This document shows, one piece after another, positions 16,857 to 25,599 of a stretch of DNA of 64,000 nt. The notes under the pieces are model-generated. The model was not told the DNA's origin and ran no database searches. It saw nothing but the letters and a program-made list of their open reading frames with translations. Position numbers and translations under genes: made by a program. How positions within the stretch are numbered: position 1 is the first letter of the stretch; each line of letters starts with the position of its first letter. Source of the stretch: Streptomyces paludis (GTDB taxonomy: Bacteria; Actinomycetota; Actinomycetes; Streptomycetales; Streptomycetaceae); NCBI RefSeq assembly GCF_003344965.1, contig NZ_CP031194.1, positions 7,440,001 to 7,504,000 on the forward strand, written 5' to 3'.

Positions 16857-18038
16857 TCACTGGACGGTGACGCTCTTGCCGCCGGCATGGGCGGAGGCCG
16901 TGATCGCCTCGATCACCCGCAGGTTGTGCAGCCCCTCGGCGAACGTGGCGCAGCGCGGCAGCCGGTCCAGGCCCGCGATCTCCTCCAGGAAGGAGCGCGC
17001 CTGCCAGACGAAGAACTCGTGCTGTCCGTGGCCCACGCTGGGGAAGTCCATCGGCAGTCCGCCGGCGATGTACGGGTGCTCGGGGCCGACGACGACCCGG
17101 CGGTAGCCGTTGACCCGGTCGGGCGCCGAGGTGTCGGCGAGGGTGAACTCGGCGGGGCGGGACAGGTCGAAGAGCGCGGCGCCGCCCTCCGAGAAGACTT
17201 CAAAGCCGAGCGCGTTGGCCAGTCCGAAGGCGACCCGGGAGACCGAGAAGGTGCCCACCGCGCCGTTCCGGAAGAGCGCCGTGAAGGTCGCGATGTCCTC
17301 GTTCTCGACGGCTTCGCGCCGGTCGCCGACCGCCACGTCGGCCGAGTGCCCGACGGCGGTGCCCAGCGGTACGGGACGGTCCGGCACCTGGGTCGAGAGC
17401 ACCGCGCCGCGCACACTCTCGACCGGGCCGCAGAAGTACTCGCCGAGGTCGATGAGGTGGCTGCCGATGTCGGAGAGCGCCCCGGAGCCGATACCGCCCT
17501 TGTAGCGCCAGCTCATCGGCGCGTCCGGGTTGTGCCCGTAGTCGCACCAGTAGTGCCCGTTGAAGTGTTGTACGCGGCCGAGCGTCCCGTCCGTCACCTC
17601 CCGGCGGATGGCGTTGACCGACGGGGAGCGGCGGCAGGTGAAGCCGGTCGCGGCCACCAGACCGGTGCCGGCGGCGGCGTCCGTCATCGCCTGGGCGTCC
17701 GCGACGCCGGGGGCGAGCGGCTTCTCGCAGAGCACGTGCTTGCCCGCCGCGAGCAGGCCCTCGACGATCTCGCGGTGCAGATGGTTGGCGACGACGACAC
17801 TGACCGCGTCGATGTCGGGGGCCGCCGCGATCGCCCGCCAGTCGGTCTCGGCGCGCTCGAATCCGTAGCGGCGGGCGGCGTCGCGGGCGAACGGCTCGTA
17901 CGCGTCGGCCACGGCGACCAGCCGGATCTCCGGCAGACCGGCCTCGTACAGGGTGGAGGCCGTCCGGTAGCCGTTGAGATGGGCACGGCCCGCCATGCCG
18001 GCTCCGATGACGGCCACGCCGATCGACTTCTGGGTCAT
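16857..18038 (-). CDS. Gfo/Idh/MocA family NAD(P)-dependent dehydrogenase
   Basis: A 393-residue oxidoreductase. N-terminal Rossmann fold with VAVIGAGMAGRAH (8-20), the EKP catalytic-lysine motif in HVLCEKPLAP (101-110), and a C-terminal domain with the GALSDIGSHLIDLGEYFCG active-site helix. Family enzymes oxidise a sugar or cyclitol hydroxyl to a ketone. It is the first gene of an operon with the sugar isomerase. Its promoter (TTGACA, 18 bp, CATATT on the minus strand) has the LacI palindrome 18134-18149 just past the expected start of transcription, so repression by the divergent LacI protein is likely. Confidence 0.88.
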   Translation of the reverse strand: MTQKSIGVAVIGAGMAGRAHLNGYRTASTLYEAGLPEIRLVAVADAYEPFARDAARRYGFERAETDWRAIAAAPDIDAVSVVVANHLHREIVEGLLAAGKHVLCEKPLAPGVADAQAMTDAAAGTGLVAATGFTCRRSPSVNAIRREVTDGTLGRVQHFNGHYWCDYGHNPDAPMSWRYKGGIGSGALSDIGSHLIDLGEYFCGPVESVRGAVLSTQVPDRPVPLGTAVGHSADVAVGDRREAVENEDIATFTALFRNGAVGTFSVSRVAFGLANALGFEVFSEGGAALFDLSRPAEFTLADTSAPDRVNGYRRVVVGPEHPYIAGGLPMDFPSVGHGQHEFFVWQARSFLEEIAGLDRLPRCATFAEGLHNLRVIEAITASAHAGGKSVTVQ

Positions 18039-18133
18039 CGCGTTTCCTCTTCCTTGAGGTGGGTGCCTGTGTGTGCTGCCCGGTGTCTGCGGGTGCCTGC
18101 GCGCCGCCCTGGAATGTCCGGTCGACAGGACTT

Positions 18134-18187
18134 TTTAAAGCGCTTTAAATCACCGGTAATATGAGTCCGGCAGCGAGGGTCTGTCAA
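18134..18187. promoter_or_regulatory. LacI-type operator and divergent promoters
   Basis: TTTAAAGCGCTTTAAA (18134-18149) is a perfect 16-bp palindrome with a central CG, the LacI-family hallmark. It is strongly AT-rich against the background. Minus promoter: TTGACA (18182-18187), 18-bp gap, CATATT (18158-18163). Plus promoter: TAATAT (18157-18162), with its -35 position falling inside the palindrome. One bound repressor would block both directions. Confidence 0.8.
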
Positions 18188-18218
18188 GAGGTGTGGTGCC
18201 GAGGAGTCCGGGGAGACG

Positions 18219-19286
18219 ATGGCGGAGCGGGTGGACGGTTCAGATACGGCCGGGGCGGGGCGGGCGGCCGCAGGCCCGCCGCGCCCGGCCGGGGGGACCC
18301 GGCCGCGGCTGGAGGAGGTGGCGGCGCGGGCCGGTCTGTCGACGGCCTCCGTCTCCCTCGTGCTGCGCGGCGCGCCGGGGCCCAGCGAGCGCACCCGGAA
18401 GCGGGTCCTTCAGGCCGCCGCCGACCTGGGGTACCGCCCGGACCGCAACGCGAGCCTCCTGGCCCGCCGTCGCAGCCGGCTGCTCGGCGTCCTGGTCGAC
18501 ATGCGCAGCGCCTTCCACGCGGAGCTGGTGGAGGATCTGTACGTGTCCGCCGAGGCGATCGGCTACGACCTCGTCCTGAGCACGGTGACCCGCACCCGTG
18601 ACGAGGCCAAGGCGGTGGAGACGCTGCTCGACTTCCGCTGCGAGGCGCTGATCCTGCTGGGCGCGGAGGCGCCCGCCGCCCGGCTGGCCGCCCTGGGGCA
18701 GCGGCTGCCCGTCGTCGTGGTGGGGCGCCGGGTCGGCGGGGCGGACCTCGATGTCGTCCGCACGGCGGACGAGGACGGGGTGGCGCAGACCGTCGGCCAT
18801 CTGGCCGGTCTGGGGCACCGCTCCATCGCCTTTGTCGACGGCGGCAAGGGCGTGATCGCCGCCGACCGCCGCCGGGGGTACCGGGGCGCCATGCGCCGCC
18901 ACCACCTGGATGAGCACATCCGGATCGTGCCCGGCGATCACACCGAGGAGTCGGGCGAGCGGGCGGCCCGGCGGCTGCTGGCGGACGGCGGCCCGCCCAC
19001 CGCCGTGGTCGCGTCCAACGACCGGTGCGCGGTCGGTGTCCTGGCCACCCTGAGCCGCGCGGGCGTGGACGTCCCGGGCGCGGTCTCCGTCGTCGGCTAC
19101 GACGACAGCGCGCTGTCCCGGCTGGCCTGCTTCGACCTCACCACGGTGAGCCAGAACGCCGCCGACCAGGCACGCCACGCCGTCACGGCCGCCGTCGAGC
19201 GGCTGGACGAGGGCCGGACGGAGCCGCGCGAGATCGTCCTCGCGCCCCGGCTGGTGGTACGGGGCACGACGGCCGCCACGGGCTGA
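18219..19286 (+). CDS. LacI family transcriptional regulator (for dehydrogenase-isomerase operon)
   Basis: A 355-residue regulator. After a 29-residue Gly/Ala-rich lead comes the helix-turn-helix (30-51: RLEEVAARAGLSTASVSLVLRG) and hinge (ADLGYRPDRNASLLARRR). A periplasmic-binding-protein-like effector domain follows, beginning LLGVLVDMRSAFHAELVEDL, with the VVGYDDSALSRL and LTTVSQNA signatures. The ATG at 18219 has GGGGAG upstream. It is divergent from the dehydrogenase-isomerase operon and shares the palindrome at 18134, which probably also represses its own gene. The effector is likely the substrate or a keto-sugar product of that operon. Confidence 0.9.
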   Translation: MAERVDGSDTAGAGRAAAGPPRPAGGTRPRLEEVAARAGLSTASVSLVLRGAPGPSERTRKRVLQAAADLGYRPDRNASLLARRRSRLLGVLVDMRSAFHAELVEDLYVSAEAIGYDLVLSTVTRTRDEAKAVETLLDFRCEALILLGAEAPAARLAALGQRLPVVVVGRRVGGADLDVVRTADEDGVAQTVGHLAGLGHRSIAFVDGGKGVIAADRRRGYRGAMRRHHLDEHIRIVPGDHTEESGERAARRLLADGGPPTAVVASNDRCAVGVLATLSRAGVDVPGAVSVVGYDDSALSRLACFDLTTVSQNAADQARHAVTAAVERLDEGRTEPREIVLAPRLVVRGTTAATG

Positions 19287-19309
19287 ACTCCGCTCCCGTA
19301 TCCGCTTGT

Positions 19310-20188
19310 TCAGAGCAGCGAGACGGCGGTGTCCACCGCGGTCGCGACATCGCCCGTGGCGGGGTAGAGCAGGGACCGGCCGACGACCAGGCCCTGGACG
19401 GTGGGCAGCCGCAGCGCCTTGCGCCATTTCTCGTACGCGCCCTCCTGGTCCGCGCCCACCTCGCCGCCCAGCAGCACGGCGGGCAGGGTGGAGGCCGCCA
19501 GGGCCCCGGCCATGTCGTCGGGGTCGCGGGTGACGGGCAGCTTGAGCCAGGTGTACGCGGAGGTGCCGCCGAGACCGGAGGCGATGGCGATGGAGCGCGT
19601 GACGGCCTCGGCGCTCAGATCGTTGCGTACGGCACCGTCCGTCCGGCGCGACAGGAACGGCTCGATGAACAGCGGCAGCCGGCGCGCCGCCATGTCGTCC
19701 ACGGCGCGGGCCGCCGTGTGCAGTGTGTCCAGCGAGCCGCGGTCCTCGTAGTCGATGCGCAGCAGCAGCTTCCCGGCGTCGAAGCGGAGCCGCTCGATGT
19801 CCTCGGCGCGGTGGCCGGTGAAGCGGTCGTCCAGCTCGAAGGAGGCCCCGGCGAGCCCGCCGCGGTTCATGGAGCCCATGACGACCTTGTTCTCCAGGAC
19901 GCCGAGGAGCAGCAGGTCCTCCAGGATGTCGGCGGTGGCGAGCACCCCGTCCACCCCGGGCCGGGAGAGCGCGACACAGAGGCGTTCCAGCAGGTCGGCA
20001 CGGTTCGCCATGGCCAGGCGCCGGTCGCCGACCGCGAGGGAGCCGCGCGCCGGATGGTCGGCGGCCACGATCATCAGGCGCCCGCTGTCGCCGATCAGCG
20101 GCCGGCGGACCCTGCGCGCGGCCGCTTCGGCGATGGCCTCCGGGTGCCGGGCGCGTACGGTGACGAGATCGGAGATGTTGACACTCAA
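19310..20188 (-). CDS. Cgl0159-like (beta/alpha)8 aldolase family protein of inositol clusters
   Basis: A 292-residue TIM barrel of the class I aldolase / DeoC-LacD type. The N-terminus is VRARHPEAIAEAAARRVRRPL, with RLMIVAADHPARG, MGSMNRGGLAGASFELDDRFTG, YTWLKLPV and VLLGGEVGADQEG. This matches the Cgl0159-type protein commonly found in actinobacterial myo-inositol catabolic clusters, where it is thought to cleave a phosphorylated intermediate. The start TTG 20188 has GGAG 8 bases upstream; no ATG or GTG in frame fits better. It is convergent with the LacI gene (23-bp gap) and divergent from the ABC importer. Confidence 0.8.
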   Translation of the reverse strand: MSVNISDLVTVRARHPEAIAEAAARRVRRPLIGDSGRLMIVAADHPARGSLAVGDRRLAMANRADLLERLCVALSRPGVDGVLATADILEDLLLLGVLENKVVMGSMNRGGLAGASFELDDRFTGHRAEDIERLRFDAGKLLLRIDYEDRGSLDTLHTAARAVDDMAARRLPLFIEPFLSRRTDGAVRNDLSAEAVTRSIAIASGLGGTSAYTWLKLPVTRDPDDMAGALAASTLPAVLLGGEVGADQEGAYEKWRKALRLPTVQGLVVGRSLLYPATGDVATAVDTAVSLL

Positions 20189-20251
20189 GAGACGGGCTCC
20201 GTTCAGGGGTGCGGCGGTCGGTCGCGAACGAGCGGCGTCCGGTGCCTCTCA

Positions 20252-20362
20252 GGTGTAGATCCCGGCGCCGCCACTGTCAATGGTTTGTACAGACATTCGG
20301 ACCTGCTTCTGAAATGATGTCTTAACAAAGTATTGACAGGTGGGTGCGGCAGGGGCTTGTAT
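20252..20362. promoter_or_regulatory. Divergent promoters flanking a long inverted repeat (TTTGTNNNGACAT motif)
   Basis: The 321-bp gap between the aldolase and importer genes holds two promoters. Minus: TTGACA 20275-20280, 17 bp, TACACC 20252-20257. Plus: TTGACA 20333-20338, 18 bp, TTGTAT 20357-20362. Exactly between the two -35 boxes lies an inverted repeat, TTTGTACAGACAT (20284-20296) and ATGTCTTAACAAA (20317-20329), arms matching at 11 of 13. A related copy lies upstream of the regulator gene at 26788. The rest of the gap (20363-20509) shows nothing else clear. Confidence 0.7.
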
Positions 20363-20509
20363 CCCTTCCCAAGCGACCCGGCCGCGCCACCGGCGCAGGA
20401 CAGGACATCTCGTCCAAGCCCTGCGAGGGTGCCGCGCCCGGAAGCCGTCCGCCCGTTTCCGTTCCCTTTCCCCCTTGTCGCACAGTGAAGTGCAGGAAAG
20501 TTGGACCGC

Positions 20510-21520
20510 ATGTTTCACCCTCGTTTCAGCAGAGTCGCTCCGGTCGTCGCCCTCGCCGCGGCGTCCGCCCTTCTCGCCGCGGGCTGTGCCAGCAGCTCCG
20601 GTGGCAAGAAGTCGGAGGAAAGCGACTCCAACGCCTCGGCCGGCAAGGCCAACACACCGAGGATGACCATCGCGATGGTCACCCACGCGCCTCCCGGCGA
20701 CACCTTCTGGGACACCATCCGCAAGGGCGCCGAGGCGGCGGCCCTCAAGGACAACGTCAAGCTGATCTACTCGGGCGACCCCATCGCGGGCAACCAGGCC
20801 AACCTGATCCAGAACGCCATCGACCAGAAGGTCGACGGAATCGCGATTACGATGGCCAAGCCGGACGCGATGAAGGACGTCGTCGCCAAGGCGAAGCAGG
20901 CGGGCATACCCGTCGTCGCCTTCAACTCCGGGCTCGAGGACTGGAAGAAGCAGGGGCTGCTGGCGTACTTCGGCCAGGACGAGCGCGTCGCCGGTGAGGC
21001 GTTCGGCAACAAGCTCAACGACCTGGGCGCCAAACACAACATCTGTGTGATCCAGGACCAGGGCCACACCGGCCTGGAGGCCCGCTGCGCCGGTGTGAAG
21101 GCGACCTTCAAGGGCAAGACCGAGAACCTCTACGTCAACGGCACCGACATGCCGTCCGTGAAGTCCACGATCACCGCCAAGCTCAAGCAGGACCCCTCGA
21201 TCGACTACGTCGTCACCCTCGGCGCCCCCTTCGCGCTGACCTCCGTGCAGTCGGTCGCCGACGCGGGCAGCAAGGCCAAGGTCGCCACCTTCGACCTCAA
21301 CAAGGAGCTGGTCAACGCCGTCAAGGACGGCAGCATCCAGTTCGCGGTCGACCAGCAGCCCTACCTCCAGGGCTATCTCTCCGTCGACTCCCTGTGGCTC
21401 TACAAGACCAACGGCAACTTCAGCGGCGGCGGTGTGGAACCGGTGCTGACCGGGCCGGCGTTCGTCGACAAGTCCAATGTCGAGAACATCGCCAAGTTCG
21501 CGGCGAAGGGCACCCGGTGA
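20510..21520 (+). CDS. Sugar/cyclitol ABC transporter substrate-binding lipoprotein (RbsB-like)
   Basis: A 336-residue lipoprotein. Signal peptide with lipobox LLAAGC (Cys26), Ser/Lys-rich linker, then a Peripla_BP_4 fold (RMTIAMVTHAPPGDTFWDTIRKGAE, KVDGIAITMAKPDAMK, GIPVVAFNSG, CVIQDQGHTGLEARC, FAVDQQPYLQGY). The family binds ribose, xylose, galactose or inositol outside the membrane. ATG 20510 is chosen; an in-frame TTG at 20501 sits closer to AGGAAAG (20493-20499) and is an alternative. It is first in a three-gene importer operon. Confidence 0.9.
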   Translation: MFHPRFSRVAPVVALAAASALLAAGCASSSGGKKSEESDSNASAGKANTPRMTIAMVTHAPPGDTFWDTIRKGAEAAALKDNVKLIYSGDPIAGNQANLIQNAIDQKVDGIAITMAKPDAMKDVVAKAKQAGIPVVAFNSGLEDWKKQGLLAYFGQDERVAGEAFGNKLNDLGAKHNICVIQDQGHTGLEARCAGVKATFKGKTENLYVNGTDMPSVKSTITAKLKQDPSIDYVVTLGAPFALTSVQSVADAGSKAKVATFDLNKELVNAVKDGSIQFAVDQQPYLQGYLSVDSLWLYKTNGNFSGGGVEPVLTGPAFVDKSNVENIAKFAAKGTR

Positions 21521-22599
21521 TGGCGATGAGCCAGGCAACGGCACCGGCGGCGCGCCGTGAGCCGACGTCGCCGCCGGCCACCCAGAAGGACGGACGCACC
21601 GCACAGCGCTCCCTGGGCCGCAGGCTGCTCGCCCGACCCGAGATCGGCGCGCTCATCGCGGCGGTCGCGGTGTATGTCTTCTTCTTCGCGGTGGCCCCCG
21701 CCTTCCGTGATGTGGGCGCGCTCTCCACGGTCCTCTACCAGGCGTCCGTCATGGGCATCATGGCGATTCCGGTGGCCCTGCTGATGATCGGCGGAGAGTT
21801 CGACCTCTCCGCCGGTGTCGCGGTGACCACCTCGGCGCTCACCGCCAGCATGATCAGCTTCCAGCTCTCGATGAACGTGTGGACCGGTGTCGTCGTGGCG
21901 CTGGTCGTGGCGCTCGCCGTCGGCGCGTTCAACGGCTGGCTGCTGGTACGGACCGGACTGCCCAGCTTCCTGATCACCCTGGGCACCTTCCTGATCCTCC
22001 AGGGCGCCAACCTCGCCGTCACAAAGATCTTCACCGGCAATGTCGCCACCGACTCGATCAGCGACATGCAGGGCTTCGACCAGGCGAAGAAGGTGTTCGG
22101 CTCCGAGATCGGCATCGGCGGTGTCGACTTCAAGATCACCATCTTCTACTGGCTGATCTTCGCCGGAATCGCCACCTGGCTCCTGCTGCGCACCAAGTTC
22201 GGCAACTGGATCCTCGCGGTCGGCGGCAACAAGGAGAGCGCCCGCGCCGTCGGTGTGCCCGTCAACTTCACGAAGATCGCCCTGTTCATGGGGGTGGGCT
22301 TCGGCGCCTGGTTCGTCGGCATGCACCTGCTGTTCTCGTTCAACACCGTCCAGTCCGGCGAGGGTGTGGGCAACGAGTTCCTGTACATCATCGCCGCGGT
22401 CATCGGCGGCTGTCTGCTCACCGGCGGGTACGGTTCGGCCGTCGGCCCGGTCATCGGCGCCTTCATCTTCGGCATGGTCTCCCAGGGCATCGTCTACGCC
22501 AACTGGAACCCGGACTGGTTCAAGGCATTCCTCGGTGTGATGCTCCTGCTCGCCGCCCTCGTCAATCTGTGGGTCCGCCGCCAGGCGACCCGGAGGTGA
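21520..22599 (+). CDS. Sugar ABC transporter permease (RbsC/BPD_transp_2 type)
   Basis: A 359-residue permease with about ten hydrophobic segments from residue 40 to the end. It carries family signatures [17 protein letters not shown] (FDLS motif), [41 protein letters not shown] and the C-terminal [23 protein letters not shown]. The N-terminal 35 residues are polar and charged. The start overlaps the previous stop (ATG 21520, or GTG 21517 as GTGA overlap). It forms the membrane channel of the importer with the adjacent binding protein and ATPase. Confidence 0.9.
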   Translation: MAMSQATAPAARREPTSPPATQKDGRTAQRSLGRRLLARPEIGALIAAVAVYVFFFAVAPAFRDVGALSTVLYQASVMGIMAIPVALLMIGGEFDLSAGVAVTTSALTASMISFQLSMNVWTGVVVALVVALAVGAFNGWLLVRTGLPSFLITLGTFLILQGANLAVTKIFTGNVATDSISDMQGFDQAKKVFGSEIGIGGVDFKITIFYWLIFAGIATWLLLRTKFGNWILAVGGNKESARAVGVPVNFTKIALFMGVGFGAWFVGMHLLFSFNTVQSGEGVGNEFLYIIAAVIGGCLLTGGYGSAVGPVIGAFIFGMVSQGIVYANWNPDWFKAFLGVMLLLAALVNLWVRRQATRR

Positions 22600-22607
22600 A
22601 CCGCCCC

Positions 22608-23546
22608 ATGACAACAGCCAACGGAACCTCCACGCCCGCCGATCCGCCCTCGCCCACCGGCCCCTCCTCGTCCACCGCCTCCGGCACACCCATCGTCGAA
22701 CTGCGCGGCGCGGGCAAGTCGTACGGCAACGTACGCGCCCTGCACGGTGTCGACCTTGCGGTCCGTCAGGGCCGGGTGACCTGTGTCCTGGGCGACAACG
22801 GCGCCGGCAAGTCGACCCTCATCAAGATCATCTCCGGGCTGCACCAGCACACCGAGGGCGAGTTCCTCGTCGACGGCGAGCCGGTGCGCTTCACCACCCC
22901 GCGCGAGGCCCTCGACAGCGGTATCGCCACCGTCTACCAGGACCTCGCCACCGTGCCGCTGATGCCGGTGTGGCGGAACTTCTTCCTGGGCTCCGAGATG
23001 ACACGGGGCCGCTGGCCGCTGCGCCATCTCGACATCGCGCGGATGAAGCGGACCGCCGATGACGAACTGCGCGAGATGGGCATCGTCCTCGACGATCTGG
23101 ACCAGCCCATCGGCACACTCTCCGGCGGCCAGCGCCAGTCCGTGGCCATCGCGCGCGCCGTGTACTTCGGCGCGCGTGTGCTCATCCTGGACGAACCCAC
23201 CGCCGCGCTCGGTGTCAAGCAGTCGGGTGTGGTGCTGAAGTACATCGCCGCCGCCCGCGACCGCGGTCTCGGCGTCATCTTCATCACGCACAACCCCCAC
23301 CACGCCTATATGGTCGGTGACCACTTCGGTGTGCTCCGGCTCGGCACGATGGACCTGAACGCCGCCCGCAGCGAGATCAGCCTGGAGGAGCTGACCAACC
23401 ACATGGCCGGCGGTGCCGAACTCGCCGCGCTCAAGCACGAGTTGGCGCAGGTGCGCGGTGTGGACGTCGAAGGGCTCCCCGAGGAGTCCGACCTGCATGT
23501 CTCCGCGGCGGCCTCCTCTGCGGCCTCCTCCGAGAAGGTGTCCTGA
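22608..23546 (+). CDS. Sugar ABC transporter ATP-binding protein (single-cassette type)
   Basis: A 312-residue ATPase with one nucleotide-binding domain: Walker [10 protein letters not shown] (62-70), signature LSGGQ (171-175), Walker B LILDEP (192-197) and the switch histidine in FITHNPHH. E. coli RbsA-type proteins have two cassettes and about 500 residues, so this is the shorter single-cassette form found in many actinobacterial CUT2 importers. The ATG at 22608 follows GGAGG by 11 bases; the GTG at 22596 overlaps that site. It is the last gene of the importer operon; a hairpin follows. Confidence 0.9.
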   Translation: MTTANGTSTPADPPSPTGPSSSTASGTPIVELRGAGKSYGNVRALHGVDLAVRQGRVTCVLGDNGAGKSTLIKIISGLHQHTEGEFLVDGEPVRFTTPREALDSGIATVYQDLATVPLMPVWRNFFLGSEMTRGRWPLRHLDIARMKRTADDELREMGIVLDDLDQPIGTLSGGQRQSVAIARAVYFGARVLILDEPTAALGVKQSGVVLKYIAAARDRGLGVIFITHNPHHAYMVGDHFGVLRLGTMDLNAARSEISLEELTNHMAGGAELAALKHELAQVRGVDVEGLPEESDLHVSAAASSAASSEKVS

Positions 23547-23573
23547 CCGGCCCTGCTCCTGACCGACCCGATA

Positions 23574-23619
23574 CCGGTGCCCCGGGATCCGCCCCTGACG
23601 GCGGGCCCCGGGGCACCGG
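23574..23619. terminator. Bidirectional terminator hairpin
   Basis: A perfect 13-bp stem, CCGGTGCCCCGGG (23574-23586) and CCCGGGGCACCGG (23607-23619), with a 20-nt loop. It sits between the convergent importer ATPase and inositol-dehydrogenase-like genes. Confidence 0.75.
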
Positions 23620-23628
23620 CGTGACGGG

Positions 23629-24633
23629 TCAGCCCCGGCGTACCTCTTCGAGGAGCACCGGCCGGTGCTCGCTCAGCGACAGCGCGCACGCCTCGGCGAT
23701 CCAGCCCGCCTCCAGAGCGTCGGAGACGGTGCAGGGTGAGGGCCGACCGCCCGCCACGACCTCGGTGAACGCCGCGAGTTCGGCCCGGTAGGCGGCGGCG
23801 AAGCGGTCCATGAAGAAGTCGTGCGGAGTGCCGGCGGGGAAGCGCGTACCCGGCTCGACGGAGCGCAGCGGCAGCCGGTCCTCCAGCCCGACGGCGATGC
23901 TGTCCTTGAAGCCGTGCAGCTCCATCCGGACGTCGTAACCGCGCGCGTTGTGACGGCTGTTGGAGACGACGGCGAGGGTGCCGTCGTCGAGGGTGAGGAT
24001 CGCGGAGGTGGTGTCGGCGTCGCCGGCCTCGGCGATGTACGCGGCGCCGCGGTTGCCCCCGGTCGCGTACACCTCGGTGACCTCGCGGCCGGTCACCCAG
24101 CGGATGATGTCGAAGTCGTGCACGGCGCAGTCGCGGAAGATCCCGCCGGAGGCGGCGACATACGCGGGCGGCGGCGGCGCCGGGTCCAGTGTGGTGGACC
24201 GTACGGTGTGCAGCGGGCCCAGCTCGTCGCCGCGCACCGCCTCGCGGGCGGCCACGAAGCCCGCGTCGAAGCGCCGGTTGTAGCCGATCTGGATGGCGAC
24301 ACCGCTGCCGCCCACGGCGTCGAGGACTTCGAGGCCCTCCGCCATGGTGCGGGCCACGGGCTTCTCGCAGAAGACGGGGATGCCCGCCTTGACCGCGGCG
24401 AGGATCAGCGCGGGGTGCGCGTCGGTCGCGGCGGCGACGACGACACCGTCCACCCCCGCGGCGAGTACCGCCTCGGGCGAGTCGGCCACCTCGGCGCCGA
24501 AGCGCTCGGCGGCGGCCGTCGCCGCGGCGGCGTAGGGGTCACTGACGACGAGGCTGTCGACCGCGTCGAGGCCCGCGAGGGTCTCGGCGTGGAACGCCCC
24601 GATACGGCCGAGGCCGAGGATGCCGATACGCAT
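23629..24633 (-). CDS. Inositol 2-dehydrogenase-like Gfo/Idh/MocA oxidoreductase (IolG-like)
   Basis: A 334-residue NAD-dependent dehydrogenase. Rossmann motif GLGRIG (7-12), catalytic Lys91 in CEKPVA, and the IolG-type active-site helix RDCAVHDFDIIRW (167-179) with Asp168 and His172, matching the Lys-Asp-His triad of Bacillus inositol dehydrogenase. The FMDRFAAAYRAEL and ALEAGWIAEACALSL segments also fit. It would oxidise myo-inositol or another cyclitol to the 2-keto form. The start is ATG 24633 with AAGGAG upstream. It is downstream of the SDR and PhyH genes, same strand. Confidence 0.85.
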   Translation of the reverse strand: MRIGILGLGRIGAFHAETLAGLDAVDSLVVSDPYAAAATAAAERFGAEVADSPEAVLAAGVDGVVVAAATDAHPALILAAVKAGIPVFCEKPVARTMAEGLEVLDAVGGSGVAIQIGYNRRFDAGFVAAREAVRGDELGPLHTVRSTTLDPAPPPPAYVAASGGIFRDCAVHDFDIIRWVTGREVTEVYATGGNRGAAYIAEAGDADTTSAILTLDDGTLAVVSNSRHNARGYDVRMELHGFKDSIAVGLEDRLPLRSVEPGTRFPAGTPHDFFMDRFAAAYRAELAAFTEVVAGGRPSPCTVSDALEAGWIAEACALSLSEHRPVLLEEVRRG

Positions 24634-24655
24634 GGTTCCTGGTGCTCCTTGCTGT

Positions 24656-24722
24656 GGGGGTACGGGGGTACGGGGTGCGGAAGGTACGGGGTACGGGGGT
24701 TGTACGGGGTTACGGGGGAGGG
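24656..24722 (+). repeat. G-tract repeat (GGGGTAC-type) in the gap before the inositol dehydrogenase gene
   Basis: Six or more runs of four to five G on the + strand, separated mostly by TAC, fill the 104-bp gap between the SDR and dehydrogenase genes. The spacing allows G-quadruplex formation in the non-transcribed strand. It resembles the GCGGTACGG repeats at 16774. Confidence 0.6.
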
Positions 24723-24737
24723 GCGGAGGCGCCCGCG

Positions 24738-25514
24738 TCAGTCCTGCGCGCCGACGACGTTCTGGTCCCAGTCGATGACCGACCCGGTGACCACACCGCT
24801 GCGGTCGGAGAGCAGCAGCACCACGAAGTCGGCGATCTCGTCCGGCTGTCCGAGCCGGCCCATGGGCAGCCGGCGCGCGGCCTCCTCGCGCCAGTCGTCG
24901 CCCGCGCCGTGGAAGGTCCGCTGTGTCGCGTCCTCCCCCTCGGTGGCGGTCCAGCCGATGTTCAGGCCGTTGATCCGGATCCGGTCCCACCGGTGGGCGT
25001 GGGCGGCGTTCCGCGTGAGCCCCGCGAGCCCGGCCTTGGCGGTCGAGTACGGGGCCAGGTGCGGCGGTCCGCCGTGCGCGCAGTTGGAGCCGATGTTGAC
25101 GATCGTGCCGGGCGCCTTCCTGGCCAGCATGTCGGTCACGACGGCCTGCATGGCGAAGAACGGGCCCTTGAGGTTGATCGCGATATGCGCGTCGAACAGC
25201 TCGGGCGTCGTGTTCAGCAGCGAGCCGCGCGAGGTGAGACCCGCCGAGTTGACCAGGCAGTCCACCCGGCCGAGCGCGGCGACGACCTCCGCCACACTGC
25301 TGAGCGCCTGCTCGGCGTCGGAGAGGTCGGCCCGTACGTACAGCGCCTTGGCGCCGGCCGCGGTCAGCTCGGCCACCAGCGCCTCGCCGGTCTCCGGGCG
25401 CCGCCCGGTGACGGCCACAATCGCGCCCTCGCGCGCGGCGGCCCGGGCGACGGCCGCGCCGACCCCCTGACTGCCGCCGTTGACGAGGACGACCTTGTCC
25501 TGAAGCAATCCCAT
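24738..25514 (-). CDS. SDR family oxidoreductase
   Basis: A 258-residue classical short-chain dehydrogenase. NAD(P) motif NGGSQGVG (12-19), NSAG (89-92), Asn114, Ser143, Tyr156 and Lys160 (YSTAK), a complete catalytic tetrad. The C-terminal segment MGRLGQPDEIADFVVLLLSDRSGVVTGSVIDWDQNV is typical. An aldehyde, ketone or cyclitol substrate is expected. It is transcribed with the PhyH oxygenase upstream (66-bp gap made of 15-bp repeats) and the inositol-dehydrogenase-like gene downstream, so it probably acts on the same substrate. Confidence 0.87.
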   Translation of the reverse strand: MGLLQDKVVLVNGGSQGVGAAVARAAAREGAIVAVTGRRPETGEALVAELTAAGAKALYVRADLSDAEQALSSVAEVVAALGRVDCLVNSAGLTSRGSLLNTTPELFDAHIAINLKGPFFAMQAVVTDMLARKAPGTIVNIGSNCAHGGPPHLAPYSTAKAGLAGLTRNAAHAHRWDRIRINGLNIGWTATEGEDATQRTFHGAGDDWREEAARRLPMGRLGQPDEIADFVVLLLSDRSGVVTGSVIDWDQNVVGAQD

Positions 25515-25533
25515 AAGTCCTGCAACTCCTCAG

Positions 25534-25599
25534 CTTTTACGGTGCCGGCTTCTGCGGCGCTAGCTTTGGCTTTTACGGCGCTAGCTTTTACGGCGCTCG
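25534..25599 (-). repeat. 15-bp tandem repeats at the end of the PhyH gene
   Basis: Units CTTTTACGGCGCTAG-like lie at 25534-25548, 25549-25563, 25570-25584 and 25585-25599, with a 6-bp piece at 25564-25569. The last unit encodes the C-terminal residues Arg-Arg-Lys-Ser. The unit next to it contains the TAG stop, and the others fill the intergenic space up to the ribosome site of the SDR gene. Confidence 0.75.
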
